This document shows positions 54,248-63,971 of a stretch of 64,000 nt of DNA, piece after piece. Positions within the stretch are counted from its first letter, which is position 1, and the number at the start of each line of letters is the position of its first letter. The DNA lies in contig NZ_CP014699.1 in the NCBI RefSeq assembly GCF_001642085.1, positions 186,001 through 250,000 of the forward strand. Reading direction: 5' to 3'. The notes under the pieces were generated by a model. It was not told the DNA's origin. It did no database searches and worked only from the letters and a program-made list of their open reading frames with translations. The translations under genes were made by a program, and so were the position numbers. This DNA comes from Streptococcus pantholopis. GTDB lineage: Bacteria > Bacillota > Bacilli > Lactobacillales > Streptococcaceae.

Positions 54248-54937
54248 GTGATTAAGAAAATTTTGATTATTGAAGATGAAAAAAATTTGGCGCGATTTGT
54301 TTCCTTGGAACTGCAGCATGAAGGCTATGAAGTTCAGATTGAATCAAATGGGAGAAAAGGGCTGGATTTAGCTCTCGAAAAAGATTTTGATTTGGTTCTT
54401 TTGGATTTGATGCTGCCGGAGATGGATGGATTTGAAATTACACGCAGACTTCAGGCTGAGAAAAATACCTATATCATGATGATGACAGCCAGAGATTCTG
54501 TTTTGGACATTGTGGCGGGCTTGGACCGCGGTGCTGACGACTATATTGTTAAACCGTTTGCTATTGAAGAATTGCTGGCACGGGTTCGTGCTATTTTCCG
54601 CCGGCAAAATATGGAATCCAATAAAAAGGCACATGCAGCGCAAGGTTCTTATCGGGACTTGACAATGAATCCTCAGAACCGTTCTGTTCTTAGAGGGGAT
54701 GATGAAATTTCACTGACCAAACGTGAATATGACCTGCTGAATATTTTGATGATAAATATGAATCGCGTTATGACACGGGAAGAGCTGCTGGCAAATGTGT
54801 GGAAGTATGAAGAAGCAGCCGAAACAAATGTTGTTGATGTTTATATTCGTTATTTGCGCGGGAAAATTGATGTTCCCGGCAAGGAGTCATATATTCAGAC
54901 CGTCCGCGGTATGGGCTATATGATTCGTGAAAAGTAA
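54248..54937 (+). CDS. covR: OmpR-family response regulator CovR (orphan)
   Basis: 229 aa. The receiver domain starts KKILIIEDEKNLARFVSLEL, with phosphorylation Asp53 in LVLLDLMLPEMDGFE, Thr and Lys in MMMTARDS and DDYIVKPF. The winged-helix DNA-binding domain ends in TNVVDVYIRYLRGKIDVPG and VRGMGYMIRE. Sequence and length fit CovR (GcrR), which in mutans streptococci represses glucosyltransferase and biofilm genes. GTG start after GGGAAGGTGTAAA. No sensor kinase follows: a terminator lies 14 bp downstream, then nrdR. The cognate phosphodonor is therefore not encoded here. Confidence 0.93.
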   Translation: MIKKILIIEDEKNLARFVSLELQHEGYEVQIESNGRKGLDLALEKDFDLVLLDLMLPEMDGFEITRRLQAEKNTYIMMMTARDSVLDIVAGLDRGADDYIVKPFAIEELLARVRAIFRRQNMESNKKAHAAQGSYRDLTMNPQNRSVLRGDDEISLTKREYDLLNILMINMNRVMTREELLANVWKYEEAAETNVVDVYIRYLRGKIDVPGKESYIQTVRGMGYMIREK

Positions 54938-54950
54938 GAATGCTCAAAAA

Positions 54951-54982
54951 AACAGCCAATGACTTTATGGCTGTTGTTTTTT
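54951..54982 (+). terminator. Terminator after covR
   Basis: AACAGCCA (54951-54958) pairs with TGGCTGTT (54968-54975), followed by GTTTTTTC. Confidence 0.88.
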
Positions 54983-55186
54983 CTCTATCTAAACGGCAGA
55001 AACAGTGAAGTACTTTTTGAGATTTAGGGAATAACATGTCTGTTCTTTAGTAGATGAGCCCGGGCGCCCTCAGACTCTAAGCTTTAAAATATGAGGGCTT
55101 TTTCTATGCTGTCTGCTGGCTTTTGTTAATAAAGAAAATATGATAAAATAAGGGTTAAACAATACTAATAGAAATGAGGTGTCTGT

Positions 55187-55681
55187 ATGCGTTGTCCAAA
55201 ATGTCATTATAATAAATCCAGTGTTGTTGACAGCCGTCAGGCTGAGGACGGCAATACCATCAGACGCCGGCGGGAATGCGAAAATTGCCGGACACGGTTT
55301 ACAACTTTTGAGCGTGTTGAAGAGCTCCCGCTTTTGGTAGTCAAGAAAGATGGGACACGGGAACAGTTTTCCCGTGATAAAATTTTAAACGGTATTATTC
55401 AAAGTGCGCAAAAACGGCCGGTATCCAGCAGCGATATTGAAGCAGTCATTTCACGCATTGAACAAAAGGTTCGCAGTGAATACGAAAATGAAGTGTCCAG
55501 TGTCGTGATTGGCAACCTTGTTATGGATGAATTGGCAGAACTGGATGAAATTACCTACGTTCGCTTTGCCAGTGTTTATAAAAGTTTTAAAGATGTCGAT
55601 GAGATAGAAAAACTTCTGCAGGAAATAACAAGCCGTGTGCCCAATAAAAAGAAAAGCAGTGAAAAAAATGAAACCGATTGA
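55187..55681 (+). CDS. nrdR: Transcriptional repressor NrdR
   Basis: 164 aa. N-terminal zinc ribbon MRCPKCHYN and CENCRTRF, then an ATP-cone ([18 protein letters not shown]). It senses ATP/dATP and represses ribonucleotide reductase genes. ATG after GAGGTGTCTGT. The stop codon lies 14 bp inside the start of dnaB, so the two overlap and are coupled, the usual nrdR-dnaB-dnaI order in streptococci. Confidence 0.97.
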   Translation: MRCPKCHYNKSSVVDSRQAEDGNTIRRRRECENCRTRFTTFERVEELPLLVVKKDGTREQFSRDKILNGIIQSAQKRPVSSSDIEAVISRIEQKVRSEYENEVSSVVIGNLVMDELAELDEITYVRFASVYKSFKDVDEIEKLLQEITSRVPNKKKSSEKNETD

Positions 55682-56849
55682 TGATTTTTTCTATATCAAG
55701 GGGAATGCCGTTTCTTATGATTCACTGAATCTTATTCAGCTCTATCTTCCCATTATTGGGCAAGACGCCATGTCGCTCTACGACTATTTAGCCCATTTTT
55801 TTGATGAGGGTCAGAAGCGGCACAAATTATCAGAAATTCTTAATCACCTGCAATTTGGAATGAAACGTTTGGAAGAAGCGGCGTCAGTTCTGGAAGCAAT
55901 GGAGCTGCTCGAGCTGTATGAAAGCAGCGGAGTCTATTATTTCAGGCTTAAGCAGCCTTTAACAAGGGATTTCTTCTTAGCTCATCCGGCTTACCGCCGT
56001 CTGCTGGCCAATAGAATCGGAGATGTTGCCGTGCAGGAATTAGCTTTGCAGCTTCCAAAAAACGCCCGCAATATCTCGAAAAAGTTCTCTGATGTTTTTG
56101 ATCATCTGGAGACAGACAAAGCTTCTGTTCAGACCAGACCTGCTCCGCGTCTTGATTTGGATAATTTCCAGCGCCTGATGCAGCGGGACGGCCTTCAGTT
56201 TAAGGATGAAAAAAAGGACATTATTGCTCTTTACAGTTTGGCTGAAAAATATGACTTAAACTGGTTTGCGCTTTATAATTTAGCTAAAGAGACAGCTATT
56301 AACCATTTTATTTCGCCCCAGCGTATGACGGTTAAAAAACAGCAGATGGCAAAAGCGCAGCGGCAGAAACAGCAAGATGAGATTTTTAGCAAAGAAGAGC
56401 AAGTGATTTTACGGGAGACTAAGTCGGCAGAAGCAGAGCTTTTTTTGGCTAAAATTAAGAAGGTTAGACGGGCGCGGGTCACTTCAGATGAGAAAAAAAT
56501 ATTGGAAGACCTGGCTCAGATGTCTTTTCTGGATGAAGTGATTAATGTTATGGTGCTCTATACCTTCAGTAAAACGAAATCGGCCAATTTGAACAAGGCC
56601 TATATTATGAAAATTGCCAATGATTTTTCCTATCAGCGGATTGTCAGTGCTGAAGAAGCTGTTCTAAAAATGCGCAGCTTTTCGGAACGTAAAACTGATG
56701 TCAAATCAAAACAATCAAAAGCAGCCAAAACGAATGTTCCTGAATGGAGCAATCCTGATTACAAAAATGAAACAACGGCAGAAGAACTGGAGGAACTGGC
56801 AGAGTTCAAGAAAAGAACTTTGGCACAATTGCGAAAGGATGGTGAATAG
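55668..56849 (+). CDS. dnaB: Replication initiation and membrane attachment protein DnaB (helicase loader)
   Basis: 393 aa Firmicute DnaB, not the helicase of the same name in Gram-negatives. Together with DnaD and DnaI it loads the replicative helicase at oriC and restart sites. The DnaB/DnaD-type domains are visible ([19 protein letters not shown] at the N-terminus and the helical [19 protein letters not shown] near residue 280-300, followed by the YxxxIxxxW-like segment). The ATG at 55668 gives the conserved start [10 protein letters not shown]; a GTG at 55635 is in frame. It overlaps nrdR, and dnaI begins directly after its stop. Confidence 0.93.
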   Translation: MKPIDDFFYIKGNAVSYDSLNLIQLYLPIIGQDAMSLYDYLAHFFDEGQKRHKLSEILNHLQFGMKRLEEAASVLEAMELLELYESSGVYYFRLKQPLTRDFFLAHPAYRRLLANRIGDVAVQELALQLPKNARNISKKFSDVFDHLETDKASVQTRPAPRLDLDNFQRLMQRDGLQFKDEKKDIIALYSLAEKYDLNWFALYNLAKETAINHFISPQRMTVKKQQMAKAQRQKQQDEIFSKEEQVILRETKSAEAELFLAKIKKVRRARVTSDEKKILEDLAQMSFLDEVINVMVLYTFSKTKSANLNKAYIMKIANDFSYQRIVSAEEAVLKMRSFSERKTDVKSKQSKAAKTNVPEWSNPDYKNETTAEELEELAEFKKRTLAQLRKDGE

Positions 56850-57761
56850 ATGGAAAAAGTTGCTCAGGCTATAAAGCACAGCAATAAAGCTCATTTATCA
56901 CAAATCAACACTGATGAACTTAAGCAAGCTATTTTAGCTGATACAAAAGTTGCGGATTTCATTGCAACTCACCGGCTGTCAAACCGGGAAATCGAACTCA
57001 GTCTCTCAAAGTTTAATCAGTTTCGTATAGAACGAGAGAAATTTTTAGCCGGCGATGAAACTTATCTCGCTAAAGGCTACGAACCGATTTTGGTGATGAA
57101 TGAAGGCTATGCAGATGTTACTTACCGTGAAACAAAGGCCTTGAAGCTTGCTCAGGCTAAACAGGCTATTACCGAACGTGTCAGCCTTGTCAATCTGCCT
57201 AAGTCTTATAAAAATCTTACTTTTGATGATATCAGTCTGGATGATAAACGCAGACAGCCTCTGTTTACAGAGTTGGCTAAGTTTGTTGCTGATTATCCCA
57301 GTGCTGACCAAAAAGGTCTGTACTTATATGGCGATATGGGGGTTGGGAAATCCTTTATGCTGGCTGCCATGGCCCATGAATTATCCAAAGCAAAAGGGGC
57401 CTCAACAGTACTGCTTCATTTTCCTAGTTTTGCTATAGATGTCAAAAATGCTATCAATACCGGAACTGTCAAAGATGAAATCGATGCTGTTAAAAAAGCT
57501 GAGATTCTGATTCTTGACGATATCGGTGCCGAGCAGGCTACTTCCTGGGTGCGCGATGAAGTGCTGCAAGTCATTCTACAGTACCGTATGCTGGAGGATT
57601 TGCCAACTTTTTTCACCTCCAATTACAGTTTTAAAGATTTGGAGAAAAAGCTGGCCAATATTAAAGGGACAGATGAGACTTGGCAGGCCAAACGTGTTAT
57701 GGAGCGTATCCGCTATCTTGCTAAAGAATTCTACTTGGCAGGAGATAATCGCAGGAACTGA
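56850..57761 (+). CDS. dnaI: Primosomal protein DnaI (helicase loader ATPase)
   Basis: 303 aa AAA+ ATPase. Walker A YGDMGVGKSFML near residue 165 and Walker B ILILDDIGAEQATSW near 223, followed by sensor-1 TFFTSNYSF. The N-terminal 130 residues form the zinc-containing helicase-binding domain in relatives, though no Cys cluster is evident here. ATG immediately after the dnaB stop, with AAGGATGGTGAATAG upstream. Confidence 0.95.
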   Translation: MEKVAQAIKHSNKAHLSQINTDELKQAILADTKVADFIATHRLSNREIELSLSKFNQFRIEREKFLAGDETYLAKGYEPILVMNEGYADVTYRETKALKLAQAKQAITERVSLVNLPKSYKNLTFDDISLDDKRRQPLFTELAKFVADYPSADQKGLYLYGDMGVGKSFMLAAMAHELSKAKGASTVLLHFPSFAIDVKNAINTGTVKDEIDAVKKAEILILDDIGAEQATSWVRDEVLQVILQYRMLEDLPTFFTSNYSFKDLEKKLANIKGTDETWQAKRVMERIRYLAKEFYLAGDNRRN

Positions 57762-57946
57762 CTTTGGATAAAAAGATTATTTGTGCAGTTTGGATTTAAT
57801 AGCCGGCTTGCTTATGGCAGCTGGTGACAGATATAAGCTGTTTCAGTCAGGCTTCTGCCCTGATTGTTGAAATCTTTTTGTCTTGCTGGATGTTCAGTCT
57901 GATGCTAGCGTTTTTCAAGGACTAAACTATTTAATGAGGAGGAAAG

Positions 57947-59257
57947 ATGGCTCTACCTACAGTTGCAATTGTCGGCCGGCCCAATGTTGGGAAATCGACA
58001 TTATTTAACCGTATCGCCGGAGAACGCATTTCTATTGTTGAAGATGTAGAAGGCGTGACACGTGATCGGATTTATGCCGTTGGAGGGTGGCTTAACCGCA
58101 GGTTCTCTCTGATAGACACCGGCGGTATTGATGACATTGAAGCGCCCTTTATGGAGCAAATCAAGCACCAAGCTGAGATTGCTATTGCTGAGGCTGATGT
58201 CATCGTTCTGGTTGTTTCCGGAAAAGAAGGGATAACAAATGCCGATGAATATGTTGCTAAGATACTCTATCGGGCGCAAAAGCCAGTCATTTTAGCTGTT
58301 AATAAAGTTGATAATCCGGAAATGCGAAGCACTGTCTATGACTTTTATGCTCTTGGTTTGGGGGATCCTTATCCGGTGTCATCTGTTCATGGGCTTGGGA
58401 CAGGAGACCTTCTGGATGCTGTTATTTCTGAGCTTCCGTCCGAGGCAGAAGAGGAAGAGGCAGATGTTATTAAATTCAGTCTCATCGGCCGCCCTAATGT
58501 AGGGAAGTCCAGCATTATTAATGCTCTCCTTGGTGAAGAACGTGTCATTGCCAGCCCAGTATCCGGAACAACTCGTGATGCTGTCGATACACCGTTCACT
58601 GATTCAGCTGGTCAGCAGTACATCATGATTGATACGGCAGGTATGCGTAAATCGGGCAAGGTCTATGAAAAGACCGAAAAATATTCGGTCATGCGGGCCA
58701 TGCGGGCCATTGACCGTTCCGATATTGTTTTGATGGTTATCAATGCTGAAGAAGGCATCCGAGAGTACGACAAACGGATTGCCGGTTTTGCGCATGATGC
58801 AGGAAAAGGTCTGATTATAGTTGTCAATAAATGGGATAGGCTAGAAAAGGATAACCACACCATGCATCAGTGGGAAAGGGATATTCGTGATCATTTTCAG
58901 TATATTCCCTATGCTCCGATTGTTTTTGTGTCGGCACTGACTAAGCAGCGTCTGCACAAGCTGCCGGAGATGATTAAAGAAATCAGTCAAAATCAGAATA
59001 AGCGTATTGCTTCAGCGGTGCTTAATGACCTTATTATGGACGCTGCTGCTCTTAATCCGACACCGACCGATAAAGGAAAACGCCTGAAAATCTTTTATGC
59101 TTCTCAGGTTGCTGTCAAACCGCCGACCTTTGTCATTTTTGTTAATGAGGAAGAACTGATGCATTTCTCTTATCTCCGTTTTCTGGAAAATCAGATTCGT
59201 GAGGCCTTTGCTTTCAAAGGAACGCCGATCAAGCTGTTAACCCGGAAACGCAAATAA
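57947..59257 (+). CDS. der: Ribosome biogenesis GTPase Der (EngA)
   Basis: 436 aa with two tandem GTPase domains and a C-terminal KH-like domain. First G1 GRPNVGKST near residue 9, G3 DTGG, G4 NKVD; second G1 GRPNVGKSS near 183, G3 DTAG, G4 NKWD. Needed for 50S assembly. ATG after GAGGAGGAAAG. Intergenic distance of 185 bp from dnaI; a terminator follows. Confidence 0.98.
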   Translation: MALPTVAIVGRPNVGKSTLFNRIAGERISIVEDVEGVTRDRIYAVGGWLNRRFSLIDTGGIDDIEAPFMEQIKHQAEIAIAEADVIVLVVSGKEGITNADEYVAKILYRAQKPVILAVNKVDNPEMRSTVYDFYALGLGDPYPVSSVHGLGTGDLLDAVISELPSEAEEEEADVIKFSLIGRPNVGKSSIINALLGEERVIASPVSGTTRDAVDTPFTDSAGQQYIMIDTAGMRKSGKVYEKTEKYSVMRAMRAIDRSDIVLMVINAEEGIREYDKRIAGFAHDAGKGLIIVVNKWDRLEKDNHTMHQWERDIRDHFQYIPYAPIVFVSALTKQRLHKLPEMIKEISQNQNKRIASAVLNDLIMDAAALNPTPTDKGKRLKIFYASQVAVKPPTFVIFVNEEELMHFSYLRFLENQIREAFAFKGTPIKLLTRKRK

Positions 59258-59286
59258 AATCACCCTATCATAAGTAAAAAAAGCAA

Positions 59287-59322
59287 ACCGCCCTGGCAGT
59301 ATTTTAGTCAGAGCGGTTTTTT
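59287..59322 (+). terminator. Terminator after der
   Basis: ACCGCCCTG and CAGAGCGGT pair with a small internal mismatch, followed by TTTTTT. The first repeat unit begins directly after the T-run. Confidence 0.82.
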
Positions 59323-59323
59323 A

Positions 59324-59762
59324 CTAAGATACAAAGCCCGTTTAAAGCTCATAGCAAAAATAGGAAAACTGACGAAGAAACTCCGGTTTCTAGGAAGTTT
59401 TATCTTTTTTGCAAAGAGCTTAGGGCGTGTTCAATTAAAACAAGATACAAAACCCGTGAAAAAATCCGTATGAAAATGACGGTAAGTCCGAAATCTTTGA
59501 TTTCGCAGACGCACCTCTGCCAGGACGACTAGAAAGCTGCGGTCGGCTATTAAGACGACAAAGCTTTCAGACGGCTACGGCTAGCTAACTTGAAATCGAT
59601 TCTCAACTTAGCCATCTTTTTCACTAGGATTTGAGGGCGTGTTCAATTACTAAGATACAAAGCCCGTGAAAAACGCAAAAGGAAAATAGGGGACTGACTG
59701 ACGAATCGATAGATTCTAAGTCAGGCCATCTTTTTCCCGCAGCGTTTAGGGCGTGTTCAATT
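59324..59762 (-). repeat. Dispersed modular repeat, cluster 10 (between der and the SNF2 gene)
   Basis: Three units read on the minus strand: 59324-59440 (short, AAGCTC/GAGCTT, GCAAAAA/TTTTTTGC, apical AGAAAC/GTTTCT), 59441-59650 (210 bp, long core, AAATCC/GGATTT and TGAAAA/TTTTCA), and 59651-59762 (short, apical GAATC-GATA-GATTC). The AAGATACAAAG end abuts the der terminator. The other end lies 107 bp before the SNF2 start codon. Confidence 0.92.
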
Positions 59763-59832
59763 TATTTTTTGTTGCAATATGTTAACAAAACAATGAAAAT
59801 CCCCGTTTTTTTCAGAAAAAAGCTGATTGTTT

Positions 59833-59841
59833 TGCTATAAT
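59833..59841 (+). promoter_or_regulatory. Extended -10 promoter for the SNF2 gene
   Basis: TGC-TATAAT, 28 bp before the start codon and downstream of the repeat cluster. Confidence 0.7.
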
Positions 59842-59868
59842 AAGGAGATAAGGTAAAGGTGGTATAGT

Positions 59869-62800
59869 ATGAGTAGAATGATTCCGGGCCGTGTCCGCAA
59901 TCAAGGTATCGCATTATATGAACAGGGGCTCCTTAAGATTATCAGCCATCGTGATCGGCTTTTGCAGGCTGATGTCGATGGCTATTCTGTCCAGTATGCT
60001 CTTGAGGATGAAGACATCTCCTGCCAGTGCAGTTTATTTGCCCAAAAGCAGTATTGTGAGCATTTGGCCGCTTTAGAATATTATTTAAAAAATGATTCAG
60101 AAGGAAAGGAAGCCGCAGAGCTCCTGTCTTTCCGAAACGATGATTATCAAAAAAAGCAAAAAAGGCTGTCTTTTGGCAGTGTTTTTCTTGATGGTTTATC
60201 TGTTAATGAAGATAGGGCAACCCAGTACCGTTTGGCTGTTTCTGCCGACCAAAATCCTTATTCATCTGACTTTTGGTGGACTTTGAAAATTAACCGTCTG
60301 CCGGACGCACGTGCCTATGTGATACGCGACATTAGAGCTTTCTTGCAAATTATCAAAAAAGAGGATTATTACCAGATTGGCAAGAATTACTATGAACCGC
60401 TTTCGTTTCTGCAGTTTGATACAGCCAGCCAAGAGCTTATTCGTTTTTTGTGGCGAATTATTCCCGACAAGGCCTCTGACGGCACCTACATTCTTCCAAA
60501 CCATGGACGGCATCTCACTTTGCCCGGCGGATTTTTTGAAGAAGGGCTCAGCTTGTTCAAAAACCTTTACGATTTTTCCTTTACTGTAAATCAGCAGCAT
60601 TATGCTGATATTGTTTTTAAAGATCTCGATGGTTCAGAAGGACTTTATCAGTTTGAAGTACTGGTACACCGCCAATTAATTGAACTGATTGTCAAAGAAA
60701 AAGATATCCAGTCTTTCTTTGATGATACTTATCTTTTTTACCAAGGGACCTTCTATCGGCTTAATCTTAAACAAAGTAAAATTGCAGCAGCCTTGAAAAC
60801 CCTGCCTTTAGAATCTGATTTGGCTAAGCATGTCCACTTTGATTTAGACGATCAGGCTAAGCTGGCTGCCAGCCTGCTGGATTTTCGCTGTTTAGGTACA
60901 GTTCAGGCTCCGAAGAGTTTCGAAATCAGGGATTTTTCTCCGCTTTTTTATTTTGATTTGGAAGAGAATAAAGCAATCCGCCTATCCTTGGTTTTTGATT
61001 ACGGAACAGTTAAGGTGAGGAGTAAAAAAGAACTGGGGGAGCTTTCCTTTGCCAGTCATTTTAAACATGAACAGCGTGTTTTTAAACTGCTGGAAACCGC
61101 CGGTTTCAGTAAATCTTTCTCCAGTTATCATGAACCTCTACAGGCAGAAGAACTGTATTCTTTCTTCAGCCAAACCCTGCCTGACTTTTCCAGTCTGGGG
61201 AAGGTCTTTCTATCTGCAGAAATGGAAGCTCTGCGTTTTACAGAGAAACCGCAGCTTGCCATTAGTTCTTCCGGCAGTCTGCTGGATATTTCCTTTGATT
61301 TTTCTACGATACTCGAAAATGATATTGATGAAGCCTTGGCAGCGCTTTTTACTAATCAGCCTTACTTTGTCAATCAGTCAGGCCAATTAGTTGTTTTTGA
61401 TGAGCAAACGCAAAAAATAGGCAGTGAGCTTAAGAAATTTCAGCCTAAGCGCTTAGGAAATGGCCATTTACAGCTTTCAGCCCTGTCTGCCTTTCAACTA
61501 TCAGATGTTTTACAGGATAAGGACAGTATCCATCTGACGCGCTCTTTTGTAGAACTGGTGCAGGACCTCCAGCAGCCTGAGCAGTTTGAACTGCCTGATT
61601 TTAAGGTTAAAGCCGATTTGCGTGATTATCAGCTGACAGGAGTCCGCTGGCTGTCGATGCTTGATAAATACGGTTTTGGCGGTATTTTAGCAGATGATAT
61701 GGGCTTAGGGAAAACCCTGCAGACAATTGCTTTTTTGACCGGCAAACTCAAACAAGAGAAGAGGGTTTTAGTTTTATCGCCATCAAGCCTTATTTATAAC
61801 TGGCAGGATGAATTTAAAAAATTTGCTCCGGAATTGGATTTTACTGTTGTTTATGGCTCCAAATCTGTTAGGGATGACCTGATTAAAGAGGATCATCAGA
61901 TTGTCATTACCAGCTACAGCTCCTTTCGTCAGGATTTTGCCAATTATAATCAGCTTCATTTTGATTACTTAATTTTGGATGAAGCTCAGGTTATGAAAAA
62001 TACGCAGACAAAGATTGCACAGTACTTACGGTCCTTTGAAGTCGATAATTGTTTTGCTTTGACTGGGACACCGATAGAAAATAGGCTGCTGGAAATCTGG
62101 TCTATTTTTCAGATTGTTCTGCCAGGCCTTCTGCCGGAAAAGAAGGTCTTTGCGAAAATGTCAGCAGAGCAGGTTGCCCGCTATATCAAGCCCTTCATTA
62201 TGCGGCGCAAAAAAGAAGACGTTCTGCCGGAACTGCCGGAACTGCTGGAAATCAATTATCACAATGAGCTTGCCGACAGTCAAAAAGCGATTTACTTAGC
62301 ACAGCTCCGACAAATGCAAGACAGTATCCGCGGTTCATCAGATGCGGTGATTAATCGAAAAAAAATTGAAATCCTCTCAGGCATTACCCGCCTGCGGCAG
62401 ATTTGCGACAGCCCCAGTCTGTTTATGGATTATAAAGGCGGCAGTGGGAAGTTAGACAGTCTGCGGGACCTCCTTTATCAAATTAAAGAAAGTGGACACC
62501 GCGCCTTAGTTTTTTCCCAGTTTCGCGGGATGTTGGATATTGCGGAAGAAGAACTGCATCATCTTGGACTGACGGCATATAAGATGACCGGTTCAACCCC
62601 AGCTGCTGAGCGGCAGGAAATGACACGGGCTTTTAACAGCGGTGCAAAGGATATTTTCCTGATTTCGCTGAAAGCCGGAGGAGTCGGTCTCAATTTAACC
62701 GGCGCCGATACCGTTGTTTTGATTGACTTATGGTGGAATCCGGCAGTAGAACTGCAGGCTATCAGCCGGGCACACCGAATCGGTCAGGAGAAGAGTGTTG

Positions 62801-62958
62801 ATGTTTACCGTCTGATAACAAGGGGGACTATCGAAGAAAAGATTTTAGATTTGCAGGAAACCAAACGCCATTTAGTGACAACTGTTCTAGACGGCAACGA
62901 AACACGAGCCAGCATGTCAGTTGAAGAAATTAAAGAAATCTTGGGACTTGCAGACTGA
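59869..62958 (+). CDS. SNF2-family DNA-dependent ATPase with SWIM zinc finger
   Basis: 1029 aa. N-terminal SWIM finger CQCSLFAQKQYCEHLAAL (residues 51-68, ligands C-x-C ... C-x-H), a long middle region without recognisable motifs, then the SNF2 core: motif I DDMGLGKTLQT near 610, motif II LDEAQVMKN near 705, motif III LTGTPIENRL, and the second lobe with KAGGVGLNLTGAD and QAISRAHRIGQ near 965-975. Likely a DNA translocase that remodels protein-DNA complexes. ATG after AAAGGTGGTATAGT. Its own extended -10 promoter precedes it. In other streptococci this gene precedes the small conserved protein found next and then murC. Confidence 0.93.
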   Translation: MSRMIPGRVRNQGIALYEQGLLKIISHRDRLLQADVDGYSVQYALEDEDISCQCSLFAQKQYCEHLAALEYYLKNDSEGKEAAELLSFRNDDYQKKQKRLSFGSVFLDGLSVNEDRATQYRLAVSADQNPYSSDFWWTLKINRLPDARAYVIRDIRAFLQIIKKEDYYQIGKNYYEPLSFLQFDTASQELIRFLWRIIPDKASDGTYILPNHGRHLTLPGGFFEEGLSLFKNLYDFSFTVNQQHYADIVFKDLDGSEGLYQFEVLVHRQLIELIVKEKDIQSFFDDTYLFYQGTFYRLNLKQSKIAAALKTLPLESDLAKHVHFDLDDQAKLAASLLDFRCLGTVQAPKSFEIRDFSPLFYFDLEENKAIRLSLVFDYGTVKVRSKKELGELSFASHFKHEQRVFKLLETAGFSKSFSSYHEPLQAEELYSFFSQTLPDFSSLGKVFLSAEMEALRFTEKPQLAISSSGSLLDISFDFSTILENDIDEALAALFTNQPYFVNQSGQLVVFDEQTQKIGSELKKFQPKRLGNGHLQLSALSAFQLSDVLQDKDSIHLTRSFVELVQDLQQPEQFELPDFKVKADLRDYQLTGVRWLSMLDKYGFGGILADDMGLGKTLQTIAFLTGKLKQEKRVLVLSPSSLIYNWQDEFKKFAPELDFTVVYGSKSVRDDLIKEDHQIVITSYSSFRQDFANYNQLHFDYLILDEAQVMKNTQTKIAQYLRSFEVDNCFALTGTPIENRLLEIWSIFQIVLPGLLPEKKVFAKMSAEQVARYIKPFIMRRKKEDVLPELPELLEINYHNELADSQKAIYLAQLRQMQDSIRGSSDAVINRKKIEILSGITRLRQICDSPSLFMDYKGGSGKLDSLRDLLYQIKESGHRALVFSQFRGMLDIAEEELHHLGLTAYKMTGSTPAAERQEMTRAFNSGAKDIFLISLKAGGVGLNLTGADTVVLIDLWWNPAVELQAISRAHRIGQEKSVDVYRLITRGTIEEKILDLQETKRHLVTTVLDGNETRASMSVEEIKEILGLAD

Positions 62959-63037
62959 CAACAACAAAAGCTATTTTGTCCCCCTCTGCACAGTTGATGA
63001 GGGGGCCTACAATCCCTTGCTTGCTAAGTGATAAAAA

Positions 63038-63105
63038 CTTTCAATCACTGCATCAAGTGCATATGTCTAAAAAAATGAAATGAGGCAGACTTTTGTTCAA
63101 GCCTC
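63038..63105 (-). repeat. Second repeat family, copy 2 (also the SNF2 terminator)
   Basis: Homologue of 31678-31750 in opposite orientation, sharing CATATGTCTAAAAAA and the GAGGC/GCCTC stem. On the plus strand GAGGC (63082) / GCCTC (63101-63105) is followed by TTTTTCTT, a good terminator. Upstream, CCCCCTC/GAGGGGG (62980-63005) forms another stem without a T-run. Confidence 0.75.
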
Positions 63106-63153
63106 TTTTTCTTATACCGATTTCGCTCTTTTCAGATTTAATTTAAGAACATT

Positions 63154-63182
63154 TTGAAAAAATAGTAGTTTTAGTTTATAAT
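63154..63182 (+). promoter_or_regulatory. Promoter of the conserved hypothetical gene
   Basis: -35 TTGAAA (63154-63159), 17 bp spacer, -10 TATAAT (63177-63182), 110 bp before the start codon. Confidence 0.78.
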
Positions 63183-63292
63183 AGGAGTACTGTATAAAGG
63201 CTGCTGGCAGTTTTTTGATATCAGAAAATCGGCTGCTGCTTTCACCGCAGGTAATAGTTATAGTTCAAGATTAAAAGGAAGCGAGTCTTGAT

Positions 63293-63898
63293 ATGATGAG
63301 AAAAAAATTCCCTCTGGTTGCAGATGGGGAGCAAATTATGCAAGAGCCGATAAACATGCGGCTTTACAATAATGAAGACCTGATTAATAATATTCACGGG
63401 CCCTATCAAGATAAAGATTTCAGCGATGTTACTCAAGACTTCAATTTTGTTGACCAAACACCTGATGTTAAAAATAAAGCCCCTGAGCGTCTTCAGACCC
63501 TAAATGAAGGGAAGTCTTATGCACAAAAAGCCAGAGAAGAGGCAAGACGGGATATTAGGGAAAAGCGTCAGGCTTTTCTGGCCAATGAAGTTAAAATGCA
63601 GGCAAAGCCGTCTTTTCAGCGCCAGCCTTCTCAGCCGGCCTCAGCTCAATCCAAATCGAGCAGTCAGGGCAGTGAGCTGAGCCGTTTTTCGAAAAAACTT
63701 CATCAGGAATCCTATATTTTGGCAGAAATACCGCAGGTTTATACGGAACCTAGGAATTCTGTGCGGCCCAAACCTAAAAAAAATAATTACGATTTTCTTA
63801 AACGCAGTCAGATATACAATAATCAGGAGTTTGAAACACAAAAAGAACACCGTCTTACTCAAGAGCTGAATCTGACCCGTTTTGCAGAAACTGATTAA
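63293..63898 (+). CDS. Conserved streptococcal protein of unknown function, largely disordered
   Basis: 201 aa, highly charged and rich in Lys, Arg, Gln and Ser, with no membrane segment or signal peptide. Residues 70-110 (AQKAREEARRDIREKRQAF) look like a basic helix, then a Ser/Gln-rich linker (SQPASAQSKSSSQGSEL), and a C-terminal RPKPKKNNYDFLKRS segment. The gene between an SNF2 helicase and murC in other streptococci has this appearance, so it is probably a real, conserved gene; I do not recognise a function. ATG at 63293, with AAAGGAAGCGAG upstream; the adjacent ATG at 63296 is equally possible. Confidence 0.75.
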   Translation: MMRKKFPLVADGEQIMQEPINMRLYNNEDLINNIHGPYQDKDFSDVTQDFNFVDQTPDVKNKAPERLQTLNEGKSYAQKAREEARRDIREKRQAFLANEVKMQAKPSFQRQPSQPASAQSKSSSQGSELSRFSKKLHQESYILAEIPQVYTEPRNSVRPKPKKNNYDFLKRSQIYNNQEFETQKEHRLTQELNLTRFAETD

Positions 63899-63908
63899 AA
63901 AATTGAGA

Positions 63909-63965
63909 GTGGGGCAAAAATCGGCAAATTGTCGTAAAATAACGATTTCGATTTTGTTGCCCCAC
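63909..63965. terminator. Long inverted repeat after the hypothetical gene
   Basis: GTGGGGCA (63909-63916) pairs with TGCCCCAC (63958-63965), and the adjacent AAATCG/CGATTT continue the stem. There is no T-run, so terminator function is uncertain. Confidence 0.55.
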
Positions 63966-63971
63966 CTCCTC

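Noticed and set aside
54938..55186. A hidden CovS sensor kinase after covR
   Set aside because: Only 249 bp with a terminator and the nrdR promoter region; no kinase-like frame.
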